From Ascaris suum (taxonomy: Eukaryota > Nematoda > Chromadorea > Rhabditida > Ascarididae): 64,000 nucleotides of DNA. Within the stretch, counting starts at the first letter, position 1, and every line of letters starts with the position of its first letter. The position numbers were made by a program, and so were the translations under genes. Under the pieces are notes generated by a model. The model saw only the letters and a program-made list of their open reading frames with translations, had not been told where the DNA came from and did not search any database. Location of the stretch: assembly GCA_013433145.1 (NCBI GenBank), contig CM024183.1:7173703-7237702 (forward strand), read 5' to 3'. Positions 1 to 12,306 of the stretch are shown here, one piece after another.

Positions 1-1050
1 TTTGGTCTTCGACAGGTCGTGGGATAAGTGGGCATATTTTGTAATGTAAGACGACTTTGAGCATCGATGGTCCATCAAGCTGATTGTAAAATATGCTGAG
101 ATATAAAATGGTGTTTTTTCGGATCGCTGCGGGTACGGCGTACGCGTGTGCTTTTGAGATGCTAGGAAATGAAGACAAAGTAGTTGCTCCAATCAAATAC
201 AAAAAAAGCAGACGTCTAAACAACGCATAAAAGAAGGAAGACATAAACAGACACACACAGACATAGTCATATAACCACACAGACACATATATGCAAGGCA
301 CACGCGCACAAAGCGCACACATATAGACAAGCTTGGCAAAATTCAGATAAACTACGCCTTGTTCTAGCTGTCTTCTTCAGGACTGGAGGTTTAGAGCAAA
401 TCTTCATATCATATAGTTCCAACATCAATGGGTTGATTACCTTCATATCACATATATGCAAGGAACAAAAACTAGCCCGGTTTTCCTCCCCACTTTCTTA
501 GTGCTGCTGAACCAGAAAAATTTATAGACTACTATCCACATTTCTACGATGAAAAATGCAAAGTTTTTTGCATTGATTGCTTAGAAAATGCATTTTTAAG
601 CTCTGCACATTGCATCGTTTACCATGCATTAAAATTTCCATCCGTACACATTTCACCGATCGTTTTTATGAAGACGAATGATATTCGAAATTTGAAGACC
701 GGTCTTTCAATTGCCCATTTTGTGTTATTATTTGCGCTTATTCGCATGAATGCTCCCCACTAAAATGCACTCTACTATTAGACTATATTGAATGATATTA
801 ATAAAATTAAAATCTCAATTTGGGGTTCTTTAATTACACAAACAATTTCTAAAATACATGAGAATGTTACTTTTAGGTTAATCTGCAAAATATATACCGT
901 TCAATTTCCTGAATTCGTCCTTGCTGACAGCTAGCTGTCACATACTCAACAATAAATAATCGCTAACAATTGGAATTTGTTTAAGAATGATCTCATTAGA
1001 AATAAAATATTATTGAAAAGTGAATCCCATCGAAAAAACAAAGAACTTAC
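1..1050. other. Intron (part) of the transporter gene
   Basis: This lies downstream of the exon 7 donor on the minus strand. It is AT-rich and has no reading frame with transmembrane character in any frame I read. The only local structure noted is a perfect 16-base palindrome at 925-940. The remaining 3' exons are presumed to lie outside the window. Confidence 0.6.
925..940. repeat. Perfect 16-bp palindrome
   Basis: TGACAGCTAGCTGTCA is its own reverse complement. It sits in the transporter's last visible intron. It could be a dimer-binding site or chance. Confidence 0.9.
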
Positions 1051-1215
1051 TTTTGCCGCTTCACCGATGAAAATAGAAATCATTGTCATCGTTAGCATAA
1101 GTATAGTGATCACTTGAGAAACAATTAACATCGGACGTCGTCCAACATGTTCAATTATAAATATTGGTATAACTGAGAGTGGTAGTCTAATAATTGTATT
1201 CGCTAATGAACCCCA
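1051..1215 (-). CDS. MFS transporter exon 7 (residues 325-379)
   Basis: The acceptor is TATTTTATAG and the donor is AAA|GTAAGT. It encodes helix 8, the loop motif EHVGRRP at residues 346-352, and the next helix. Phase 0 at both ends. The strong donor shows the transcript continues to the left; no helix-rich exon was found in 1-1050. Confidence 0.9.
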
Positions 1216-4200
1216 CTATAAAATACAATATCATCATTTTATTATGCGAATTTAAAATATGAATGCTTAAGAAAATTATTTCCAAAAGAAAAACTATTCG
1301 AAGATTAGATTTCGTTTTTTTTTTCTTCATGGAAATGCTGTTGTGAAAATACTCAATAGAAATTCATTTTCAAAAAAAAAAAAGTTAAGGCTCTAGCAGT
1401 TATTTAATTCATTTTTTTTCCATGCATGAGAAAATTGTTTTTTTTGAGTGAAATTTTTCCAGACAGAAGTTTCCTTTTCTTATTTTTTGAAATTTTGCAA
1501 TGAAATTATAATAATATTGCAATTGATGCATTAATGTACTCTCTTTAATTGTAGAAGTACAATTATTTATAACTAAACGAAAGAATGTCTCAACATGATT
1601 TTTATTGAGAACGAATGCATTTTTTGAGAGTGCATATATTGTGCGTGCAACAAATCATTGCATTTTGCTGTAATTTCAACAAAAAGAAACTCCCAGAAAA
1701 AAAAAGTCTACTAATATTCTCACTAAGCATGAAACTGACAATGACATACTTTCAAGGTTTCGGTTGGCAGTAAATTTTTTGAAATTTTTAATGATATTCT
1801 CCATAGAAAATGTCGTCAAAAGTTGTATTGTTCAATGAGCATTTTCAACGTTTTCCCAATCACCGATTTCGTTTTTTTTAAATCTCACCCGTTATTTCTT
1901 TTTCTCCAATAATAGACTACGTTGAAAGTGCAACAATTACGAAACAATATGCAAAAGCTTTATTGTATTTGTAAGATTAACGATAAATATACCTGTGCGA
2001 ATGATTTTGACCATGATCCGAGATCATGGTAGATGAAAGTGTTGAAAGAGCGAATCACACGCGCACCTGTGAATACGTATGCAATCTGAAATGAATAGCC
2101 CGAAAATATTTGAATAATAAAATAATAATAATAATAGAATAAAATATTTACGGAGTGAAATTTTTTTAAAAAATAGCTTGCTTTCTGCAAAAAAAAAAAT
2201 GTTTTTACACTAAAGAAGATTGACGATTTTTAAGCGTCGCCGAAAATTGTTTCCTTTGTCGGTCGCTATTTATGTGATTCTGATAGTCGCTAACCACCGT
2301 TTTGAAGAGATCTGAACATTCGCAGTATTCTGGCAAGTAAAGTTACAAGTTGTTTTTGGAAAAACAAAAAATTGAAACTTAGAGCCGAAATATAAATAAG
2401 TAATTATCAACTTACTTTCACCATGATGCCAACCCAAGCGCCGTATCGTATGACAATAGATGTGGGATCATTTGCACGCCATGGCATAAACATCACTTCC
2501 ATACCGTTTGGTTCTTTTGTTTTAGCATTATTGGCAAGATCTTGTTTTCGTTGACCATCCTCTTCACATTTTTGCACTTGCTTTTGAATTTCTATTTCAT
2601 TATTTGTCCCATGATAAGCGCCAATCGCTTTTGCTGCCTAAATTTTGTTAGAGAAATTGCAAACGTTAGCATAAGTTTTTTTTAACAAGGAGAAAATTTG
2701 GTTTTATTTTCAAGCAAAGATTTGAAATTGTCGAAATTTTTATCGATTATCGTTTGTGTTGCAATCGATGCAAAAAAAGGCAACGTGTAATAAATTTCAC
2801 TTAAATTTGACGCCTATAAAATTGAATCTATCTTGTTGCGAAATTTACAGGAAGGTTCCAGTGCAAATTCCTGGATTACAATGACTTAAAAGTTTCCGGC
2901 TTACCAAATTCAATAATAGACCCAGGACAATTTCAATAGTCCCCACCTCTTGCCCCTTCGCTCTTATCTGTAAAAGGAAGAATTCCCAAGAACGCCTAAT
3001 AAAACAAAGAGGTCGCAACAGCTGTACTTTTTTTTCGCCGATCACCCCACCTGCTCTCTGTACACACGTTGCTATAAATAAGGATGAAAATCAAGCTCCT
3101 ATAATAATCTTCGATTAGTCTAATCGAATGTTGCGATCTTGTGACCTATGGGTATTTCAGAATTGGTCAGCGGGCTTACTCTATCCCTGTTGTGTCGATA
3201 TATCAATAGATATTGTGGTGATTCATACATAAATATGAATATGATTAAACAGATTAAATTTATTGCTAATGGTAGCGCGAACATGAATGGCCATAACGTT
3301 GCTGTAGATAATGGTACACCAAGTGCTTGTGTTAGAAGATTACCTGAAATTAATTAGCACTTAAAAAACAATCTGTTTAGATAAAATGAAGCATGATGCT
3401 TGAAAGGAAATAATTTTAACACTTTATCGGAATTATGCTCCATTTTATGAATTATATGGACGACCTAAGGTAGAGATTGAACGTAAATTGCTTCCATGAA
3501 AAATAAAAGAGGAAATCTCGACTTCAACTAAAAGTACTCTTTTGAGTTTTGGCCTATTAGCCGAAGTTTAATTCAACTAGCTCATTTATGTAATTGTGAC
3601 TGGACGCTTCCGCAACGGAATACAATGTTATTACGCTACTTCTACTCGTACAATATACATTCAAAATCATCGAAAGCGCACTGAATGCCACATCTAGAGA
3701 AAAAAATGGAAGGAATGCACTAAAATTGAACTCTGTGAATGAAGCTTGGCAGCAATAAAAGCTCAGAAAGAATTGTTGAAGTCAAATTCCCTTATTCGTT
3801 GATGCATATTTCATCGAGACCGAAAATTCTTTAAATCGATCGAATTCAAAATAGTTGTTTGATTAAAGAAAGTGAAATAAACGAAAAAAAAAACCGAACC
3901 ACTTGTGGCGATTACTTCTTGCCAAGAATTAACTTTGCCACGTTGATCAGTGGGTGCACTTTCAATAATCCATACCGTTTGTACAACAATCGCGACACCA
4001 TTTGCCGCACCCCATAGAAATCGACCAAGTATTAAAAACTCATAATACGGGAAGAAATAACGCGACAGCATTGAAATAAGCAACCCTTAAATGCGATAAG
4101 CTGAGAAATAAAGGGAGGATATAAGTGAAAATGCTGGATTCTACTCCAAACGTTGAAAAGGCTCAAATATGAAGAGACCACTCGATGCAACAATAGATGA

Positions 4201-5001
4201 AGTAGCTATAATTGATGAGAAAGTAACGGTCAGTGTGATCCGTTATCGTTTTCGGAAATTCACAACATTGACGAATAACTTTAGAAGTTAATCGAGTATT
4301 TCGAGAGACGCATAAAAATCAATCGAGATACCTGGTGTGGAAATTAGGCAAGAAGCAATAGCGGTCCATCGTCGTCCAATTCGATCGCATATCACATATG
4401 CAAGTAGTTGCCCAACGATACCCGATATCGGATTGATTACATTTATTATCGACCACAACATATCCAAATAAAGTGGATCAATCGGCTCACCGGTTCGATA
4501 GATTGTCGACTCATTTATGAACTGAAATTAAATCAACTTTGATGCGCATATATATCAAAAGAGAATGTAATTTCAGGACAATTTCACGTATGTAATCAAA
4601 TTTAATTCGTTACTGCAGTATTAAAAATGAATGACGTGCTTCAGCGATATGCGAACTTTCGCATAAGTAGAAAAATGCAAAAAGCACTATCGCAGGCAGA
4701 AAAAGATAAAAAGTACTACCTATGTTGTTTTTTTGGAGTTTATTAGTTAGGTGATGGAATGCTCGTATTCTATATGAAGTGTTCGAAGGTTTTATGAAGC
4801 AGTACCTTTAGAATTTATCAGAAATTCTGCACCAATTACTTCGCAGTATTTCTGAAGACTTATATAACAATGAAATAGCTTACCGCATGCACTTCTAGAT
4901 ATGGTTGATTTAATATCGATAGAAGATAAGCTTGCTGGAAATTGCCATTGAAACAGGCAGCCAATGAAAGTAGTGCAAGATACAATGAAAGTCGACCCAT
5001 T
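1051..5001 (-). CDS. Major facilitator (SLC2/GLUT-like) sugar-type transporter, 5' seven exons, partial at left edge
   Basis: A multi-pass membrane carrier of the sugar-transporter branch of the major facilitator superfamily. The exons, in transcript order, are 5001-4884, 4521-4332, 4085-3900, 3343-3180, 2637-2416, 2085-1993 and 1215-1051. They join in frame to 379 residues from an ATG at 5000-4998. Visible signatures are DRIGRR at residues 85-90 (loop 2-3), LILGRF near 120-125, a YESPQYLL block at 204-211 (the family PESP site before the central loop), and EHVGRRP at 346-352 (loop 8-9). A charged central loop of about 60 residues follows residue 220. From memory the stretch from RGK (residue 152) to ESP aligns with human GLUT1 with almost no gaps. 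Helices 9-12 and the stop codon are missing because they lie left of base 1. The helix-7 glutamines that bind glucose are not conserved, so the substrate is unknown. Other SLC2-like or SLC22-like assignments are less likely. Confidence 0.9.
1993..2085 (-). CDS. MFS transporter exon 6 (residues 294-324)
   Basis: The acceptor is TTCATTTCAG and the donor is CACAG|GTATAT. It encodes helix 7, containing SFNTFIYH at 306-313. The asparagine at 308 aligns with the conserved Asn of the GLUT QQLSGIN motif. The two preceding Gln positions read Arg and Val here. Confidence 0.88.
2416..2637 (-). CDS. MFS transporter exon 5 (residues 220-293)
   Basis: The acceptor is AATTTTAG and the donor is AAA|GTAAGT, both phase 0. 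It encodes the hydrophilic central loop, rich in K, E, Q and N, ending in the run-in to helix 7. The exon ends precisely at loop and helix borders. Confidence 0.9.
3180..3343 (-). CDS. MFS transporter exon 4 (residues 165-219)
   Basis: The acceptor is TTAATTTCAG and the donor is AGA|GTAAGC. It covers helices 5-6, then ESPQYLL at residues 205-211, the conserved site at the start of the central cytosolic loop. It begins with the last two bases of a split glycine codon. Confidence 0.9.
3900..4085 (-). CDS. MFS transporter exon 3 (residues 103-164)
   Basis: The acceptor is the short TTTAAG at 4087-4086. The in-frame TAA just upstream means the exon cannot start earlier. It encodes helices 3-4 with LILGRF and the RGK loop. 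The donor is weak (AGTG|GTTCGG). An alternative donor three bases earlier also keeps frame, but choosing GTTCGG gives exactly the GLUT1 spacing across the junction. Confidence 0.85.
4332..4521 (-). CDS. MFS transporter exon 2 (residues 40-102)
   Basis: The acceptor is TAATTTCAG and the donor is CCAG|GTATCT. The exon covers the first extracellular loop, with an N-E-S-T sequence that could be N-glycosylated (residues 42-44 read N-E-S), then helix 2 and the hallmark DRIGRR at residues 85-90. It ends in phase 1. Confidence 0.9.
4884..5001 (-). CDS. MFS transporter exon 1 (residues 1-39)
   Basis: The ATG is at 5000-4998, one base inside an AG acceptor (CCCACTAG then A-ATG). The exon encodes the first transmembrane helix, including NGNFQQAYLL, and ends in phase 0 at GCG|GTAAGC. 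No upstream in-frame coding is visible, so this is taken as the true N-terminus. Confidence 0.85.
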
Positions 5002-5016
5002 CTAGTGGGATAAAAG
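5001..5016 (-). promoter_or_regulatory. Candidate spliced-leader trans-splice acceptor of the transporter gene
   Basis: On the minus strand a T-rich/CCCACTAG acceptor ends one base before the start codon. In nematodes an acceptor so close to the first ATG, with no visible upstream coding exon, commonly receives a spliced leader. An ordinary intron after a non-coding exon would look the same. Confidence 0.45.
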
Positions 5017-8000
5017 GAAACGTTTGTTGCAACTGAAATCGATCAAACTTGGAATATATCAGTCATGAACCATCAGATAGCGTTTTTAACGATGAAACAA
5101 AGCATAGAACGTTTGTGCACGATATCAATTAAACTGTACATATTTACGCTTATCAATTCTAATTAATTTAGACTATACCTATGCACGACACTTAATTTGC
5201 AGACCTTTACTCCTCTTATCATGATGATATTTAATTGATATTCCACGCAGCTTCTATATTCTTTGCTCGTTTAAACCGATAAAAAAAAACTGAAAGTGCA
5301 AGAAAAATTACATAAATGATCAATAACCGTGTTGTTTCAAACAGAATAACCTCTGAGGGCGATTGCTCTTAATTTCGTTTGCTTTTAAAGGGTCTTGCAA
5401 GTACACTCCTTGACAGCGCTTCTCGTAGATATATTTTCGATTACAAACATGGCTACTGGCTTTATATTGATTCAGAAGTGTTGGCGCTAAAATTAACGAA
5501 CAAATGGCCGTCTATGCTAGAGGTGATTTCTGCTTTCCGAGATCACAACAGATAAATCTCCAACACCGTATAGATCTTACGCTTGAGGGAATATAATATG
5601 CAATTAGAGGTGGAAATCTGTAACTGATTAGGTCTAATTGTGCTGCAAAAAAAAAACCATTCTGTGAAGTCTTATGCACTTGAATAATTTTATACGACCT
5701 CAACCATCACTAATAAATAATTTGCATGCATATAAGCCGATTTCCAAAAAAAAAAATCACACGAACTATATGAGACGTAATTAAAATAAGATGAAATATT
5801 AGAATGCTTCGAATTTAGTAGAACAGAAAAAGAGAACACATAAAGTTCCGCTTGATTTTTACTCGAAATTGATTCCTAAACATATTAAAAACTCGTTTTT
5901 GGGAAAATTGAGTCATCCAGAAACAAAAAGAAAAGAACTCATAGAAATGATTGATAGCAATTATCATTAGCTTAATTTTATCATCGTATCGCCAAATAAC
6001 TTTTGAAGAAAATAAAGACGAAATTTTATGTGAAACAATAAGATGCTTAATAAAAGAGTTATCGCAATCAACGTTCTCGACAAACAGTTTGCACAAAAAA
6101 AAACCTTAAAAGTTTTATTGATCCTTCAAGGAACTATCACACGAAACAGTAAGAGTCTTCTTGTCCATTGATTTAGACTTTATAGAATGCCTTTGATGAT
6201 TCCATAAAAAAGAATTTCCCATAATTATATCATTAAATGTCTTCATTCGATTTATACAAATGGCCTTAGAAAACTTTTGATAGATCAATCGCTCGTACAG
6301 GTTAAATAGCATTTTTCATTTATTGCATTGTTCAAATATCGAGTACTGAATGATAAATAACATTGATTTATTCGCAGCTGTGATTAAATCCTCCCTAATT
6401 TTCTGCAAAATATGACATTTTATTCGAGAAATATTTAGAATTAGGCGAAAAGATAAACTTAGTCGGTGGAAAAATATCATTTCTTTAGTATAAGAAGACT
6501 TTTAAAAGATAAGAAAAATGATATGTTCATCGATAGATATATAATAATTGAATGAACGAAAATCGATTGTTTTAACTCATTACGATATGATAGAAAGAAT
6601 AAACATCAATAAATTTCCTTTGCAATCAATCCGGTTTTTAGCACAAAAATAGCAATGAAAACAAATCGTTATTTTTACCGTTGCATTTCTCCTTTGATAT
6701 AATTTCCTACTTTAAAGTATATGCCTGATATTGCAAAGATGAAGCGCTCACTTAGCTTAAGTGAAGGTGATTTTCACGCTGAACGAGGAAAGAAATTTGC
6801 ATAATAAATAAAATTTGCATAATAAATATAGATGAGAGGAGTTGAGTGGAACGTGATCGAAAATATGGAAGATTATGATTAATTTGCTAAAATATCTGGT
6901 AAAATTTTGAGGAAAAAAAACGTTAGCAAAGGGTTAATACTACGTGAAAACGGCGATATGCCAGTCATTATTTACTATATCTCATTTTGAATATCCCCAT
7001 CCCCAGCCGTCCACCTTATAGAGTTTTCCCTTCAGATTCTCGAATGAGTGCGAGTTTCGTTTGATATGAGAAGCAAAGAAATCAGAAAACTCATGATTTG
7101 AAGCGAAATTTTCAATTCAAAAAAAAATTTTTTTTAACGCTCATGAATACGCGCCCAACCTATAGGTGAAACTCAATAGGAAATTAAGCAAAAAAATTCG
7201 GTACACACTTCCGCTCCTCAAGCTGACGATTACGATCTAGAGGAACTGCCCAACTTAACTATTCCGTTGCTCAGTTAGACAAGTTCTACCTGTATTTGAT
7301 ATGCGTATCCTCGCAACGGAAATTCGAAGCCGCCAACTATTTTCATCGTTTCCGACGAACCTTAAATTATTTCCAGAATGGGCAAGGCAACCGATAATAA
7401 TTGGTTTAGTTATGAATCACTATACACTTAAACATTTTTTTTTAAAACACATCGATTTCGCAAGTCCAATTATTCAGGCAACTGGGAGCTAAAATTTCAA
7501 TAACCGAAATGGTTTGGATAGTAGCGTATTTAGCGAACTGTAAGCACTCGTATGCAATGTACCGTCAATATAACGGAAATTAGGTTATTTGCGCAACAAC
7601 GATTACTGAATTTCGCCAAACGTTACAGTTAAACAAATAAACTACGTAAGTTGAGCAATGCCCTTTTTATAAATTCAAATTTCTTTGAATTTTCATATAG
7701 GTAAAACTAATATCTCGATTGACTCATATTTAAAACTGTTGGTTTTTATAGGAGAAAAATAAATCTGCAAGTAGATCTATTAGAATTTCTTTCAAATATG
7801 TATGCAAATCTATTAGAGTTTCTTCCAAGGTTTTATAAAGATCGAAAAAAAATGCATGGGTAGACTTTTATTCGAAAAATTTTTGGATTTTTTTTTCGGT
7901 AGTTTTAAAGCGAACAAATTATGGTAGTGTAGCGTTTGCGTAACATATATGTTAGCTGAGAAATTTCATGCTTATAATGATTATTGTAGAATGACCTAAT

Positions 8001-9750
8001 ATGGAAACATATAACCTGATATCAGAAAACGCATCACAAACGCTTGAAAATGTCGAAAAATCGCTATGAATTTTGCAATCGCCGAGATTTCTAATCATCA
8101 ATTTCAGGTCATACTAAAAGATTCTGGTTTAAAAGATTTTTATAGAGGATGAAAGTAGATATGAACGTTTCACTGACTATAATTTATTATTTATTGAAAA
8201 CTTATAAAAATCAGCTATTGTGATAAGTGGAAATTACACTATGGTAGCCAGCATGTTCTTTTAAATATATTTCACGAAGATTGCATCTATCTACTTTAGC
8301 GATCGAAAATCACTGGTTCTTGACGTTGAATTGTGACGTTTTCTTGGGAGAAAAAAAAATATAAGAATTCACGAAGTGCAATTCTCTGACCGTCTTGATT
8401 ATGCTGTTTTGCAAATGTAATTTTTTTTTCAACTTCAGTACAAATACAACTTGTTGCCGCAGAAAACAAATCTAAATAAAAGTGGCATTTAAAAATGCTT
8501 ATCTCAAGTTTCTTTATGCAAAAAATATAAGATGATTTGAGAGGAATTTCAACTGCATTTTTTTTTCTAACAATGAATTTCAACGACTGCGTTATTTCTT
8601 CGTTTATCACTTTATTTTGTGAGCGCTATTTACTACTCTATATTCATCAAGTATTATTGACTTGAATTCAGAGCACATTTCTTTATCGGAGAATTCATTT
8701 CCAATATCTCATCTGATCATACACGATATGAGATGGGGTAAAAGTTAAGAGGACAACGTCAGAGAATTTTATGGTTTCTGTCATTGCAATGGTTGAACCT
8801 CAGAAAAGTTCAGCCAGAAAAGACTTGGGTAAACAATGCAAGGAATCCTACACTTTCGTTGATATCTTTTGAAACTGGCTCAAATACGAGGGGATGCTCT
8901 TTTCTGCAAGGTGAGTGAGTGCTGCTTTCCCTGCTTATCGAGGCTTTCATCCTGAAGTTGTATTGTGAGATGGTTGAGGAGAGAGCGAGAAGTAAGAAGT
9001 TTCAGTGGTGCCTGAGTTATCTCTCAAGAAAGTGACCAAGCATATGCATTGGATCTTAAAAAATTCTATTTCGCAAGTTTTTCTTCACTCGAATATTCGC
9101 ACTTGGAAGTTGGTACAACCCTTATTTTGATGGCTATATAAGTACTATAATATTTGGCTGACGCTCTATTAGACCATTGCTGACAGAAAACGAATGCTTC
9201 AAAAGCCAGCCTACTTGTCATATTTTTGTTTAATATTACAGCACTCGAGTCAATGTTCCCATATTGTTTAGCCGTATATGAATAAAGTTGTATCTGTATA
9301 TTGTATATTAAAATCAATTCTAATTGATTCTGTCTTACACGATAAACATTTCCAGTTTGTTTTTAAAGAAATATTCAGTAAATGTTTTAATAATTTTAGA
9401 TTTAGCCGTTCTTTGAAGTTCAACACCGCTGTTGTTATTTTTAAGCTATCTTCAAGTAAATTTCATCGTCGTTATGAAAGAACTGATTATTCCAAAGGAT
9501 TTTTTTTAATGGCGTCGATTTTCCTTGAGGAAATTTTTATATTCTTCGTAGAATGAATGAATGACCCTAATTTCGAACGTCTAAAATATTTTACAACTTG
9601 GTGGAAATATGTAAAGTTGTAGGTGCATAGTGATGAACACACAATGTGTCCATGGTGATTTCCATGCAACAAATGTGGATGATATGCAATAGCAATTCGC
9701 TGAATTAATGGACGAATAATTCATTGCTTCAACGTGATATTCATCGTTTT
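5017..9750. other. AT-rich intergenic sequence, no gene recognised
   Basis: This is upstream of the transporter. It contains only short open stretches with low-complexity A/T composition, such as the minus-strand frame near 8296-8610, interrupted by homopolymer runs. No splice-consistent exon chain was found. A promoter for the transporter should lie just right of 5010, but no specific motif was recognised. Confidence 0.5.
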
Positions 9751-9753
9751 CCA

Positions 9754-10113
9754 CCAGTTACTTTAAGGTCGGCTGTATCTAAATTCCCACCAAACTTGTC
9801 GGCTCCGCTCAAGCGAGCCATCCCGCCTAGCATCGGGACACGAATTCTGCGGAGTAAAGCCGAACAGTCACAAGAGGAACAACGGTGAATCGACTCGTCG
9901 GTATTCGACGGCCAGGAGACGAGCCTAAGCCCTAACCATCACGCGATGGACCTGCAAGAAGGAGAGGGCGAATGTAATGAGATGGAGTGAGTGTTTAAGA
10001 AGGACCGCAGGAAGCAACGAGAAGCATTGACTCGCTGCAGGTGAGAGCGATATGAAGAGGCATTTATTCGTAACGAATGCTCTGCTTCTTGAAAGAAATA
10101 AATAAATTCACTG
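9754..10113 (+). mobile_element. SINE-like dispersed repeat, copy 1
   Basis: This block is GC-rich compared with its surroundings. It matches the reverse complement of 29507-29786 over most of its length, including an identical run of about 20 bases (GGAGACGAGCCTAAGCCCTA at about 9916). It ends in an AT-rich tail (AAGAAATAAATAAATT near 10091). An internal block of roughly 80 bases (about 9940-10035) has no counterpart in copy 2. No protein is encoded. Size, tail and dispersal suit a SINE or the 3' end of a truncated LINE; a solo LTR is the alternative. Confidence 0.6.
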
Positions 10114-10786
10114 TTTCAGCAACCAAGCATTTTTCAAACTGTGCGATCTGTTTTGATGGTGTTGTTTAAATGCAATAAGAAAATGACAATATGCTTATTT
10201 GCTAGTGAATCTCATGACATGCATGAATAATGTGAACATGAAAGACTCATATCTTTGCATCCGCCACTTATTCTGATAGAAATCTCTCTCAATTCATTAT
10301 TACCTTCCATTTTTGCATTGAAAGTTTTAATAGTCCTCTCAGGCTTAATTCTGAAATTCAAGAAACTTTTTTTTTTCAAGGATTCCATTTTCCCAATAAA
10401 ACGAGTTGTTTTCTTAGCGGAATATTTTTGAAAAAAAAAAAAACGAGAGAAGTAGGAGCAACATTGAACAGCAATAGAAACGTGAAAATTGACGAACGCT
10501 AAGAAGAGACACTACAAACATCTGCAACGATATCGGCCAAAAATTATTAAAATGAATGAAAATTTAGTGAAAGAAAAGCAAAAAGAAAAAATCACCGAGG
10601 GAAATGAATATTTATGTGAATTCTTATATTATTCGGCATACTCTAATAATAACGTCAGCCACTGATCCTTTTCTCAGTCGTCGATACGTATAAATTAAGG
10701 TGAAATATAAATTTTTTATTTTTTTTTTTGCTTGCACCTAGCAAGTTTAATCGAAAACGACAGCAATCGGAAATTTATTGCTCCAA

Positions 10787-10799
10787 GGGGGGGGGGGGG
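10787..10799. repeat. G homopolymer, 13 bases
   Basis: An uninterrupted G run in otherwise AT-rich sequence. Confidence 0.95.
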
Positions 10800-12233
10800 T
10801 TATTTCTTGTTATTATGCAAAAGATTCAACTTCAGTTCACTATCATGTCATCTTGACTTTTCTTCCACTCATCGCTTGCAGCCAGTCTGAACCATAATTC
10901 TCGTTAACATATTATTGCTATTAATGACGATTCACCATTAAAATATTCCAACCTTGAGGAGTGATCGGGTTGAATTTTTCTCTGAATAAAATAGTTAGAA
11001 ATTATTTGATTGGTGGAGAGGGGAGGAACTGATTACAGAATTCGTCATGAAATTACGAACATGAATCGAAATATCATTTTAACTAATCGTAGCCACCAAT
11101 AGTAAAAACTCATTTCGCTCATATTAAATGCGAAATAATGAATGTTTTTACCTGAATTAATATATTACCTTAACATGAAACTCATAATGAATGAACTATT
11201 GAGTTGTTGATGATGCTAAGATTGTTAAATTTTTCCAACGATTCAAATATTTTGGTTGACATATGAAAATTAGTTGAACAATGAAATAGATATCCTCTAG
11301 AAAAAAAAAACTTCTTTGTATTTATAATCAAATACTTCCTATAGTATTTATTATTTTTTGAAATCAATTATGCACTAACTCATAGCATATATTTCTTTGA
11401 AATCGTAATTTTCAGTTGCGGATTTATTTGTCTCATAGCTGCATTGGATATTGCGTCATAGCTTTGGGGGAAGAATTACGTTATTTCGATATTTCTAAGA
11501 CGAAAGATCGCGCGAAATCACTCGTGAATGATCGATTCATCTATTTTTTTTAAATAACGACATCGATCAATAGAGAAAGTGAAACTGATTCGGCAATCAT
11601 TTCTTATACTATTGACTTTAAATGAGTAGTAATTAGTTATGATATTCGTTGCCCCGAAAACCAGACGCTGGAAATTCCGGAATGCCAAAATTCAGTTTTT
11701 TGCAAACTTTGAATCGGTCTGTTCCAGTGAACCCAGGACTATTTTGAAGGCCCAAGAGCGGAAAAGGGAGTGCTGAACTAGATTAAGATATTCCAAAAAC
11801 AATGACGTTCAATAAATAGTAAAGGCCCAATTTTCGGCTAATGGAGGATAAGGAGGGATGGGAAAGGCTGAGGACGAGCTTTTAATGACACCATCACTTA
11901 CCATAATATAGTACGTAGTATAATATAGTACATGCGCTCAGCATAAACTGTTGAGCACTCAACATTGACGCTTTTGGCTTCACATTGAATCAACAGATAA
12001 CGAAAGCTATCGGTATAGAGAGAGGAGGTAATCAAATCCCAATTAAACATCTATGAATGACTAAATATTCGAAAGATAACCGAGCTGCCACATAAGAGCC
12101 ACAATGAAATTTTGTATTAGAATATACATAAACAGTAATATTGCTGTATTAAAGAGTACAGAACTTAATGTCACATACGAACCACTATGAGTGCGACACA
12201 TCATGTGCTGGGAGCTAAACGAGTCTGCCAAAC

Positions 12234-12306
12234 AATTGGAGTGCTCATTACATATAGAAGTACCTTTGAAGTGCTGATTATTGAAATATAATTGGAGTGC
12301 TCATTA
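12234..12306. repeat. 17-bp direct repeat, 56-bp period
   Basis: AATTGGAGTGCTCATTA occurs exactly at 12234-12250 and 12290-12306. The intervening sequence holds a further degraded GAAGTGCTGATTA copy, so this looks like an old local duplication. Confidence 0.85.

Noticed and set aside
3148..3357. Plus-strand frame over the transporter
   Set aside because: It is the antisense shadow of transporter exon 4.
8296..8610. 104-codon minus-strand frame
   Set aside because: Residue bias follows the AT content and it crosses several A/T homopolymers; no splice sites or family resemblance.
10111..10118. CTGTTTCA, the C. elegans piRNA upstream motif (also near 44249)
   Set aside because: Two occurrences are about what chance gives in this length, and one lies at the end of the SINE-like repeat.
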